A DNA stretch of 60,000 bases, from NCBI RefSeq assembly GCF_964355755.1, contig NC_092670.1, positions 30,183,795 to 30,243,794 of the forward strand, given 5' to 3'. Positions 44,223 through 56,900 of this stretch are shown here, piece by piece (the first letter of the stretch is position 1; the number at the start of each line of letters is the position of its first letter). This DNA comes from Antedon mediterranea (lineage: Eukaryota > Echinodermata > Crinoidea > Comatulida > Antedonidae). The notes beneath the pieces are model-generated. The model searched no databases, was not told the origin of the DNA, and was given only the letters and a program-made list of their open reading frames with translations. The translations under genes were made by a program, and so were the position numbers.

Positions 44223-46580
44223 GGGTGCTTATTGTATCTTTTGAACAATGATTCAATCGTACTGTACTCACATAATTATTACTGGTCGACGATGTTATAA
44301 AATTGTATATAAACAATAATATCAGTCAATTAAGGTTAAATAGCGGGAACATCTAAAATATAACCTATTGTTAGTTGAAAATCTGTACATACCTTTCATT
44401 ACGAATACCGTGGTGCAGATTCTAGGCTAGTAAACATTGTAGAAACATTTCGTCATACTGTACTCCGTAACACTGTAGGTCAGTGAATCTGAATCACTAT
44501 ATAATCCCTTATAAATCAATTTCCCTGGTCAAGCAACCACGCACAACTAAAACATTAACTAGTATGCTAGGCTTGTACTCGTTAATAAAACACAATGGTC
44601 GCATTACTCTCAAACTACTATCACAATTCCATGTAGGCTCCAAATAATATCATACAAATTGTTTTTACAGAAGTAGTGAGCCGTGATAGGAAAAGACTTT
44701 TTGAAAGATGTCAAAGTTTGCCGGATGTGTCACTTAGTAGTTGTGCAGAACGCTGTGTAGATATACTGTACTTATTTCATGAGAAATATTTTATTTGTAC
44801 GCATCATACACAATCTATCCTGATTTTCTTATTGTTCAATCAAAACACACGTGATAAAGGCATAACGTAAATATTGATAATTATTAACGCGGTTAACATT
44901 TAAATTATAGCTACGTAAACTACTGTGTAATTATCTTACCTAGCCTATGTAGGCCTAAATAAGAAACTCATGAAATCTGATGTGCAGTTAAAAACTTCTT
45001 TGATTGTCACATTGTCGCCAATAAACACAAGCAAGCATTTGTATTAGTTAATCTCACATGGTCCCATCTTTAAGATACTTCAATAGAACATTTTATTCGG
45101 TAATAAATAGGCTTTGGATAAACCCATTTTTACATAGGATCTCTCCGATTTAACGTTTCACCCTCAAATAGTGGTTATACCTTACTTAAAAGATCCAGCT
45201 CTTGTGATGAGGAACGTTACATACCACATTTGAATACAGAAAAGGCTAAGCCAATTAAAAATGTATTTTGTCGATAATGCGTCAGTCGGCTTATGAACCA
45301 GAGCAAATACAGCGAATAATATTTATTTTCGCCATATATAAAAGTCTCTCACACTAATATAACATGGTCGCAATAATTATGTAAAGCTCAACGAAAGAAA
45401 CTCAAACGACATTAATAATTATTAGCAAAGCATCATGATGTATTTAATCCGTCTTCAGTATCAATAAGTGTCATTTACAAAATCAATCTTTTTTCGTTTT
45501 TACAATATACCATGATACAATCAATGTTGTTTATCATCGGTAATACTAATTTCTATACAAAAACTTTCTGCATGATTCATTATTATACTTTAAAAAACAA
45601 TTAATATTCAATTCAATCCATACTTTTTTTGTAATGAAAGCAAAATGAGGCGTAAAATGTCCAGCACTTAAAAAAACATCGGGTATAAACAAAAATACTA
45701 ACTGATAATGCTAAACATAATATTTTGTTATTGATAAAAAAAACACATTGCCATTGGCTACAGATATGTCACTCATAAACTATTTATTTACATTTTTCTG
45801 CTTGAAAGTTTCAGTTCTTTCATATGCTATCATAGCGTGCACGCGTGGCTACAACATAGAGAAGCCAAAAATCTCACACAACTCATATTGGTAGATAATG
45901 GAATATATCATAATACAGAATTGAACGGCGCCGTCTTCCGTTCCGTGAAACGAAACAAGTGTGACTGCAGCTTTATTTTGAGTTACACCCGTATTATTTC
46001 ACAATGGGTTAAACACGTGACATATTTTAATCAAACAAAAATATCATAATTGTATACAATTTGGCCTTCTGTTTAAAACTCATTCACTAGTATTTTTAAA
46101 CCCTATTTATCACCACTGTTTTCTGGATCTCAGTCTGTGATTGTAACCTGTATACTAAATATCAAATTTGTAAAAAAGAAATATAAAAAAAATGTTTATT
46201 TACAATTATTATAGAACCATACAACCTGATGATTTGAAAGCATAACTAGTTTTAAAAAGGACAGAGTAATTTGAGACATTTATAATCTACCAAATAGATG
46301 GTATGTAAAAAACAGCCTTACATAAAGAGCAACACTTTAAAGTAAAGTATTTAAAACATAGAAACACTGATTACTTATTAATAATTGATATGATACAAAA
46401 GATAAATATTTTGATAAATTAATTATTAATATTTGAAACTGTCTAATATACAATATGTTAGTTGAGAAAAGAAAATACAAAGCAAGGCTATGGGTAATAA
46501 CGTTGATAATCAACTGACTATAATTGTCAATTAGTCAATAACAGCAGTTCATTTAACTACAGTACCAAATAAAATTAAAC
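44223..46580. other. Intergenic, no gene seen
   Basis: AT-rich sequence between the two integrin genes. The 70-codon frame at 45837-46049 shows no domain. Confidence 0.45.
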
Positions 46581-46583
46581 AAA

Positions 46584-46680
46584 CCAACACTCATCTAAAC
46601 CAACCAATCAGCTAACTGATTAACCAACACTCATCTAAACCAACCAATCAGCTGACTGACAACCAACACTCATTAAACAA
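46584..46680. repeat. Tandem CCAACACTCATCTAAACCAA repeat, 2 to 3 copies
   Basis: AACCAACACTCATCTAAACC then AACCAATCAGCT(A/G)ACTGA, about 40-46 bp per unit. Confidence 0.8.
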
Positions 46681-47766
46681 CACTCAGTTTACATTTCAGG
46701 AACCATTAAGATACAGTCCAACTCACCAATAAAAATCTATCAAATAATGAATTAATATAATTAAAATAATTTGAATATTAATTCAAATTTATTTAATAGC
46801 AAGAAAGTTCTCTATATATCTAATTTTAAGTCTTTGTTTTTATAATATTGCTTTTTATAACATTAATTGAATTAAAATTGAATGAAACATAAAAGATATG
46901 ATTAATTAAAATAATATGATTCTCCACCTGAAGGTTTTTAAACATGATAAATAAGTAGGAACACTGACTCCTCAAGTTATAATGAACACAGAAGAAAAGG
47001 TCTTGTATGCAGTCTTATCTCAAACACGAGGCTTTGACTGCTCAGTCTTAGGCTGTGTTTACACCACAATTTACAAAATGTTTGGTTTGATGTAACTGGC
47101 CAATGAAACTGTGTTGACTGTAAGTTCTTAATTCCCAGTTGCGTTTGTATTTTGTCTGCGCATATCCATTCTAAATTTGTTTGAATTTAAGATCAGGATA
47201 GAATGAACATAGCTCTATCTGAATTCCAGAAATACAACAAGGACACAACACGACGCAGTATTTTTCTCATCCATAGCCTAGCCAAATAGGACAGTATTTC
47301 AGCCTTTATATGAATTTGTGTTTATTGTATCTGGTATTGCAGTATTGATGTGAATGATTTCTAGTCAATGTGAATGTAACAAGTAGTCGGGAGAAACTTA
47401 AGCATATCCTTGTTTTTACTTGGATCTTTAGAATGAATAAATAATTATAAATAAAATAAAGTGAGTAAAAAAACTGTCTTTCCTGCAGTGTTTTAACAAG
47501 AAGTCAAAAAATACCCTGTGTACAACAGCAACGAGCAATTCCAAAAATATTAGCATTTGCTCAAGTACCATTTCTTGCAATTAAATTCTTATTAATGATG
47601 TTATACAATACATTGCTTGATATGAAATTTCAGCTGAAATCTAACACAGTTCCTTATTGTAAACTGTTACTAATTTAAGGAATGTTTTACATTAAGAAAG
47701 TATATAGATTGTCAATAGTTAACCATTAACAAGATACTAATTGGAAAAAAAAAAACAAAGAAGAAT

Positions 47767-47812
47767 TTTATTAAATAGAGTTTCCACTTAAAAACGCTAC
47801 TTCTACTTTATT
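47767..47812 (-). promoter_or_regulatory. Candidate polyadenylation signals of the integrin beta gene
   Basis: Two AATAAA hexamers on the minus strand (47807-47812 and 47767-47772) lie 56 and 96 bases past the beta stop codon. Such hexamers are common in AT-rich DNA, and the true 3' end may be further left. Confidence 0.35.
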
Positions 47813-47867
47813 GTGTTTGTTTGTATCTTTATAGACAGGCACATGTGGAGGACTCTATTAGGACTCT

Positions 47868-47930
47868 CTATTTTCTATACATTGGATTCTTGTAGGTTGA
47901 AGTTGATGGTTTGTATATTGGATTTTGACT
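47868..47930 (-). CDS. ITGB-like: Integrin beta last exon: NPxY tail and stop
   Basis: [20 protein letters not shown] then TAG at 47868-47870. The two NPxY motifs are eight residues apart with a Ser/Thr cluster between them, the talin and kindlin docking pattern of beta1-type tails. Confidence 0.96.
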   Translation of the reverse strand, partial: SQNPIYKPSTSTYKNPMYRK

Positions 47931-50900
47931 CTGAAAATAAAAAAGATAAATTTTTCAGCTAAATCATTTTTTACATGTTTATGGAAATGAAATAATAATA
48001 AATATAAACTAATTATAAAGAGATAAATACAATCTTTAAATATTTTTAGTTATAGGGAAAATCTTTAAAATGTTCAACTTACAGCACCCCATTTAGCATT
48101 CTTCCTTTCTTGTTCATGACGTGCAAATTCCCTTTTGTCATGAAGATAAGTAAGCAGACGCCAAATTAGAAGAAGTATTAAACCAACGATGATGATTCCA
48201 ATCACAATACCAAGAATAATGAACAGTGGATCAACAGGCTCACTGCATACTAATTAAACAAATTATTTTACAAAAACATTTATTTGATTGATTTATCATG
48301 AATAAATAAATATATATAATGGTAAAGAAAACAATATTTAACATCAAGGGCCTTCTAAATTGAGATTTTGTCAAAAAGATTTTCCATATTAGAAATATTT
48401 GTAATGTTCTACTTTAGGAATAAACTTCATACTTTTAGAACTTAAAACTTCAAGTCGAGAGAGTGCTACAGAAAAAAATTGAAATCTTACTGGAAAGTAG
48501 GTCAAACGATTTCATGTTTCTATAGTGTAGAATGACCTATAGTGTACTCTCCAAAGGGAAGTTAATGTTTCTTATTGAATCCATTATACTCATGTTTCCC
48601 ATGGTATAAAACAATGGAAAATTCTCTTGAAGACTTACAGGCTTCAATAAACCACTCTTTACACAATGTATAACAGTTTTTTTTATTTGCCATTATATAT
48701 TAGTCTTGTACTGTTAGTTTCACCAACAGGAAAACAAATGTTAGGATACCAATAATTAATTAAAAATCTTATAATGATTTTATACTTGTATGTAATGCAT
48801 ACTGTACTACTGTACATTGATTGGATATATGGCGCATTATATATGCTTTTATTATTATTTTCTCTATCTCTATCTAAGAACTCTTATTTGCACTGATGAA
48901 GTGCTAGTGTTGCCCGAAAGCTTTGTAAAATTTTTCTTACTGTTTTACTTTATCGTTTTGTAGCTTTTTGCTTATTTTATTTTGTATCTCCATCAATACC
49001 CCCAGCATTGTCATTTTTTCAGTAACTTGCCCTTGGCAAAACATATTTTCAAATTTGTAATAGAAACTGAATGAATGGGTACATGTGTTATTTCAATCAA
49101 TACTGTATTACTGTAGATATTAAGTCCATTATACTCATGACACCTTTAAGAATCAATGTATTATGTATATTAATTAATGTTTCCAGATAAACAACCATTT
49201 GTGAAAAAGGGGGTTTAGGTTCTTAACTAAAAATTTCCTTACTTTTATCCTCCTGTACTTTGAGTTTGTAGTTACCATCTGCATTCTTCTGATAAGTAAA
49301 GACAAACGAGCAATCTGATTGGTCTTTGAAAACACACCGTTCTGCCTTGTTCTCTGCAAAACAATGTTTGTCATGTTTTTTAAGATGTGTGAAATAAAGT
49401 TGGAAATAAGAAAATTTCTTAGTGTAAAATGATGGTTCAAACCCTACCGAGACTAGGCCTATATCTAGCGTATGTTGTTCGTACGTTACTGCTGTTTACC
49501 AGCTAGGCCTACAAAACTAAGCCTAGCTAGGCTAGGCATATAAAGACAATTCATGAGAGGTCATTCGACACGAGCTACTTAGGTAGTGCATTGTTTCTCT
49601 CTTTTTTATCATAATTTAACATAAAACGTACATTTAAGACAAGGAAAGATCTGTTTAATGTGTTTAAAGTAATACATGTGCATTATTTTTACAAAACATC
49701 AAAAATTGTAGAGAATGGGGCTTTGAATTCATCCAAATATTTATGATAATGGAAGGGCTGGGAGGACTGAAACTCTCCGTACATTATGATAATGGAAGGG
49801 CTGGGAGGACTGAAACTCTCCGTACATTTTGCATATATAATTAATTATTATACTGTACTATAATAAAATGTTTGATATTATCAGAAGAGTTTAAGAAAGA
49901 TAAGAATGAAAGGAAACAGAGTAAATGAATCATTTATTGAAGAGAAAGTACAGTAGATGCAGATAAGATAGTACACATGAAACAGGAATATCAAATACTG
50001 TATGTAATTCTTTATTTCATTTTAATCATCAATGATGAAAATAATATTCTTCATTCCTGATGTTGATATAATAACCTAAAAATATTGAAATTTAACACAA
50101 AAAATGTGGTAAAAGTAGCATAAAATGCATCAGATATATAAAATGTTCTTTTCTAAAGCTATGTCTACATTATCAGACTAGTTCGACAAAAAAGAGTGTG
50201 CTATGCTCAAATATGGTAGTGATTGATGTCATAATATTCATATGAGCACAACATATTGTTTTATCACATGAAGTTTGAAAGTTATATAGACAGAGCTTTA
50301 AACAGTTAACATTATAGAAAATTGTAAATAAAGGTTAAACTTACGTTAACACTAAATTAATTTAAAAAAAATTATGATCAAAAAAATGCCCATTTAAAAT
50401 CATACCGATTGTCAGGTTAGAAAGTATTTCAACTTCATATGGACACAGCTCACATTCTTTAGGGCTCTTTGTGCCCTCATTAAACGCTTTGCACTGGACA
50501 CAGTCCTTATTGGTAATACAAGGGCCTGGACATGTCTGTTAAAAAATCATATTCATAACAATGTTATAACACATTCAGTAGATCAATTGTACATTTCGAG
50601 GACAATGCAACTTATTCAACTATTCAAACGGATGTCAGCATTAATTGCAGCGATGCCAAATTTACAAATCAACATACCTGATATCCTATAAAGGGGAAGA
50701 ATAATTTGTGGGAGGATTCATGCCGGAGAGAGAATTGGGGAGGGGAAGGAGGAATTGTAAAAATTGGTGAAACAAAAAACAATTAGTAAAAAATTATTAA
50801 AAACAATTAAGCTTTCTTTAAATTATCTCACTAAAGAGGATAAAATGCCCACACTATTATATGTGGATTGACTACTTTACTTACTGGGCAGTTTTCACAG

Positions 50901-53900
50901 GTATTGCCAGTGTAAGATGCATTACATTTGCAGACGCCACAGTCACAAGTACCAGCACCATTGCAAATCAACTGTGTACAAATAATATATAAATATATTA
51001 TTATTAAATTGGTGTACATGTATATGTATTTATTCAAATTCAACATAATCATTAAAACATAGCAGCAAAAATGTTGAATTGAATTATAACTTTATGATGT
51101 AAAAACATCAAAAGATAAAAATGTACAAAAAATATCAAAATACAAATTCATTCATAACAATATAGATATACAAAATACATTAATTTGACAAAAAACATTG
51201 TGGAGATTTGAAGAGTCTTCACAAAGGCTTAAAGATGTATTTTCCCTTGAAAAACCAAAAATGAAGGTCAAAATATTCTAAATTTAAATTGGCCATATCA
51301 AAGTAATATTAAAGTTATTTACTTTAAGTCGAAAATTTGAGCCAAAAACAACAAGTTTACGTAATTAGCAGGTAAATTAATTTGATTACATTTCTTCTAG
51401 AAAATCGCCGCGCGCGAAAGTAAACAAAGATTTCAAACCAAGAGTATGTATGTATGAACAAAAAAACGTCTGTATTTCAGTTAAATGAATTTTTTTTGAC
51501 TAATTTTTAGTGAAAGTTAATAACTATTATGATACTTCAAAATGCCCCACTTTTTTTTTAAATATTTTTTTAACAATTTTTTGGAATTAGTCAAAGGGAC
51601 AATACATCTTTAAGGAAAATGAAAAACAAAGAATACATCGATCGCTAAGAGTACCCAAGTGCAGATCGACCAAAGCACCATCATAAGTGGAGTAACCACG
51701 GCCCAGAATGTTACGGCAAGCACATTTTTGGACATGCTCAATGGCGTAATTCTGATGCTTAGTTAAACCACTGTTCCAAACTGGAACAGGGTACTTAAGA
51801 ACTGCTGGTCAAATAATCATAACTGAAATAGTCTACTTTCAGACAATGGGTTTGTAGCAATTTGTACCAAATACCCTTTCCCTCATTTCTTATTTGATAT
51901 CAAAATTGTACAGATTAGGGCTTTAATTAAACAAAAACTTTGTTAGTGATACCAGTCTCATCGGAGACACAAACTTTGTTAATATTTAAAAATATGCTGA
52001 ACACGACTGGGTTGATTCTTGACTTTACAAGGCATATGCCCAAAATGGTCAGGTATAATCCCACTCTTAATTTAGACTTTAAATTCCAATGGTCAATGCA
52101 ATCTGAGTATAATCCCATATCCTAATTTGAAAAAAAAAAAATTCCGGATTTTTTTTTGTCTCTCTGTTTCATAGTTTTGTTTCTATTCACAGTGATGATT
52201 ATTAATTAAAGCATGACAAAAAACAGCTAAATTATAAAGATAATTACGAGAAGGTAAAAATTGTCAGTATAGTGTGAGGTGTTTATTATCATGGTATGAT
52301 AGAAAACAAAACTCGTGGGTGTGTTACATTGACTAAAAAAAAATTACAATCTGGAATGAAAATGATTGGAAAGGAAATGAATCAATACAATGTTATGGTT
52401 ATTGAGCACTTAAGTGTCTGATGATTGAGTTGTTTTGATACAATGAGGGATAAAGTGAAGAATAATGAAAATATATCTGATTACAGGCTCATACAGTTTA
52501 AAATATATAATATCCACTTCTAATATTTAGTTTAAAATAAAACAATACAAGGAAGATCGAAAGACATTCTACAAATGTACAGTGACCAGTGGCATAACGG
52601 CTATGAGCGATTACTGGCTAAACCAATGGGCCCCAGAGCTTAAGGGGCTTTAAAGCAACAATGCAACTACCTAGACTAGTGTTTGACCATTAAGAGTGCT
52701 AACCCGCCACTGACATATGCCACCGTACTTGAAACTTTCTATTTTGCAATGGTGTAGTTTACCTAAAACTAGACTCATATACTGTATGTTAAGTTTGTTT
52801 TGGACATTTATGTAGAGTTGTCAAACACAATTCAGGAAATTCTAGGTCCAGGTTACAACCTTGAATTCTGTTATCACATATCTGCCTATTTGAATCTTTT
52901 TTGGGGTACTAATGCAGTAGAAAAACATTTTACATAGCTCAATGTTGACTTGGACAGATGATGTAATATACAATTGTACAGTTCTACTGTAAGTCATTGA
53001 AAAATTAAAGCTTCATTTTAATAGTTTCATCATGCAGCTTAAAATCATAATGAACATTAATGAACATTTATTTCACAAGGAAGAAGGAACTATTAGAGAG
53101 TCAACTTTGAAGTACACTATCTTGATTTTCATAACTATACAATAAACAGTATTTTGAATATTATGTATCATACTTTAAACAACTTTACAGTTCATGAGTG
53201 GTATGAGAAGAAAACTAAGGATTGTCAATGGGTCTTAATAATTATATAATAATAATAATAATACATATACAGTAATATAATATACACTATTACCAATTAA
53301 GCAAAGATTCAGCATAACTGTTCAGGAATCAAAAGATGTTGTAATGGAAGTTATTGAACTATAAAACCAAAGTTCAAAATGCTCCACCCTATGAAACATT
53401 CTTATATTAAAACATAATGAGTGTATTTATAGAGATATTATAGATAAATATCTCTTAGGAAATAATATCTATATGAGTTTTAATATATCTTTACATACAC
53501 ATTTGATGGAGAATAAGAAATACAGTAAAGTTAGGTTTGGGGTACATCAGTTGTTTCCAAAAGGAAATAAAGTAAAGGTTGAGAGTATTTCGATGGTTCG
53601 GTTGTTATACTGGAGAATCTTCTTTTTGAAATACACAGTGTACTGCAACCCTCAACTTTATAATATTTAAAACCATTGTTAGAACAGAAGAATACAATTA
53701 GCCCAAGTTGAAACGTGGCCAAAATTATAAGGAAGCTGTATTTTTGTAAATTGAGTTTTTAAACGTAAAAATGAAAGATGTCATACAAGATTGGTGTATA
53801 GGTAGTAAGGTGATAGCCCAAAACTTCCTCTATTGTTAAGTGTGCAGTTTTAAAAAAGGTCCCTGAACTTTAATATACTGATACAAAGACCATAAAACAA

Positions 53901-56900
53901 ATGGGTGCAGAACCGAAGCGAAACAGCAGAAAATTAAAATAGTTAAATTCAGGAAATGGACATGCGCAACAAGATTATATTTGCCATAAACCATACTGAC
54001 AGAAGGAGAAGAAGAAGAAAGGAAACAGAGCATCTGACAGACAAATTTATGAAGATGAAATCCAACAATACTGTCGATTTTCAACTGGTATCAGATAGAC
54101 CTCTGGAAATGACATGCCGTTTCTTTCTTCCAGCAGTGGACCTGTAACAACTGACTTATGATGATGATGATGATATTGATTATGATGAGTGAATCAATTT
54201 GAGATTGCTATAGTGAAATAAAATACTAGTGATTTTAATGCTACTTTTGCTAATGCTAATTCATGATACTGTAGTTCCTTTGTTTTATCATCTGCACTTA
54301 AAACAATAAAACATGTACAGTATTAGAGCTTAAAGTAGGTTTAAATCAATTGCTCAGTACATTGAGACCACTTTGCAAGCAATTCTCTGGTAGAGCAAAC
54401 AATCTTACATACTTACTATAGCGCCCTAATGCAAAGCTACTTTGTAAGAAATATTATATTAATTAGGTGAGAAAACGCTAACAGTAACAACATTTTTCAA
54501 TAGGAAAAAAAATTAATGGACTTGATTACTAGGCAATATACTGATGACTTATAAGCCATGGTAATACTTTGGAATGTCCAATACTTCAATCAATGCATTT
54601 GTCTTCAGGATGTATAGGTTAATAACTAATATGACAGAACTGAAAGAAAGGTTGAACCATTCAAAGAAAAAGTGAAAGTTTACTTAATTTAATAATAGGA
54701 GGATATCTAAATAGATGTTTAAGTTGTAAACAGTCATCATAAGTTATCCTTCTCATCTTGTGACAATAATAAGGCTTTCCACTATTTTATTCCATTTTAC
54801 TCTTTTATGAGAAGGATGGCTTTGTGTTGTGTCTATATAATTTTTAAATTCCTTTTTAATTTAACATTCATTTTGTGGATTTTGGTCTTTATATTGGTCT
54901 TACTTTTCTGTTAAGTTTGTTTAGTGCAATTTTTACAGAATACTTTGGGAACTACTCATATTTTTTTTTAATACTTTACTGTACTCTGATATCCAATACA
55001 CAGTAAGCCATTTCTGATATTTATAAAAATGAGAATTATCTGTCAATACTATATCTCAAATTAAATACCACCTGGAGAATACTTTCAATTATAAAAAAAT
55101 AATACAATTTGAAGTTTATATCCCCTGCAGGAATATATGTAAGAGGTAATTGCCAGGTCATCTCAGATTACACAGTTTCAACCACCTATGGCAAAATTCA
55201 AGAAATCAAATGAATAAAAGATAAACAGTGTACTCAATACCCATAACAAGTGACTGGTAAACAATTATTCACAAGTGGAAAGAAAAACATTGTGATAAAT
55301 GCATCTTTGTCTGGAGGTGTAAGTAATGACGAATTGCTTGATGTTTGTTGTAGGTCTTGTAATAACATAGCTGTGAACACAATTTGTCACGGGAATGGCC
55401 TTGTGGGTAATCCAGCGTAGTTAATATCCTTCAACTTTCAGATACAACTTGGTTTTTATTTTATCTTGGAAGGAAGTAATAAGCTATATAGCAAACGATA
55501 TGAAACTATTGACTAATAATAAAATTTGAATAAGCATCATACAGTATTGTATGGTTTATATATTTTTTTAAAATGCACACAACTTTTTATAACATCTGAT
55601 CCAATTTGTGTATGATGATTTAAACCTATTAACAATTAAGTTTGAAGAAAAGAGTTTACTACTACATTACATAACCTCCTAAAAACTATACCCACATGTT
55701 TAATAAAACAATTTAAACAAACATTGACTTGTTTTTCTAAATTTGATTTTTGATCTGACCATCCTGATTTTATCCTGAATTCATTTTGAATCATTTTTAA
55801 AGGCTAGGCCGGATAGCTCTCCAATACAGGACACAGAGTAGAATAAATCAGTAAAAATCTCACGTAATAACAATTTACAAAAAGCTGCTTAACGTTCATT
55901 AGTGCCATTCACCGTTCAATAGTGTCGCTCATTAGTGCAAAAATGAACAGCATGTAATGCGTAAATAACTATATATAATATAATCAGGTGTGTTATAATA
56001 AGAAATAACCATGTTACCATGAGAGGTATTAAACAATTTGCAGTGGCAAATAAAACTAGCACCAATAACATTAATATTAACTTACACCGTTAGCTGATAT
56101 ACACCCTGTTGTGCTGGAAACACAGTTGCAGGCATCTCCCTCATACCCAGGCATACACTTACAACGACTTCTCTTCAATTGCTCATCGCAGATACACTCT
56201 CCTCTCTCAGGTCCTGATATAAAGTAAAATACTTAATTAATTAGTTTTACAAAATATTAAATGAAGCAACAATTTTCGACAATTACTAAAAATGTTCATC
56301 TGCTTTTGGATAATCATGAATTTGTAATTCTCTTCGAAAAAACAAAAACTAGCAAAAGTGCAGGACAGCGAAACTGTCAAGCAGGTTTGTTCCGCTAATT
56401 TTTATTTTTTTCCCAAAAAATTATAAATTCATGAATATTCGACAATACTGATATTATACTGTATCATATTATTTCTTTCTCAATTTAATTGAAGACAGTT
56501 TACACAAGTATATAACTTGGTCCTGGATGTAACTATATGCAAGTAATTTGACCTAGCACGATGCAAATTCTTGCGTTGCATTCTATAGAGTGGAAAAAAA
56601 ACTGAAATGGGAATAAATTTTACATCCACATTCAATAATACATTATGAGAAACATATATTAATACAACAAAACATGTTTAAAATACAAACATAATCAGGA
56701 CTGATACTTAATTTTTCAAACTAAAGTATCAAATATTTAAATACTAATTGAGACAATAACTTATAATACAATTGAGGATTATAAATACTGACAAACACTT
56801 ACCTCCACATGGCAGGTTGTTAAAACGATCACAGGAGAAGTTATCACATTCACAATATTTTCCTGAAACCACCTCTCCACTCTTGGCACGAGGGAAGCAG

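Noticed and set aside
45837-46049. 70-codon intergenic ORF
   Set aside because: No homology signal by eye and no supporting gene structure.
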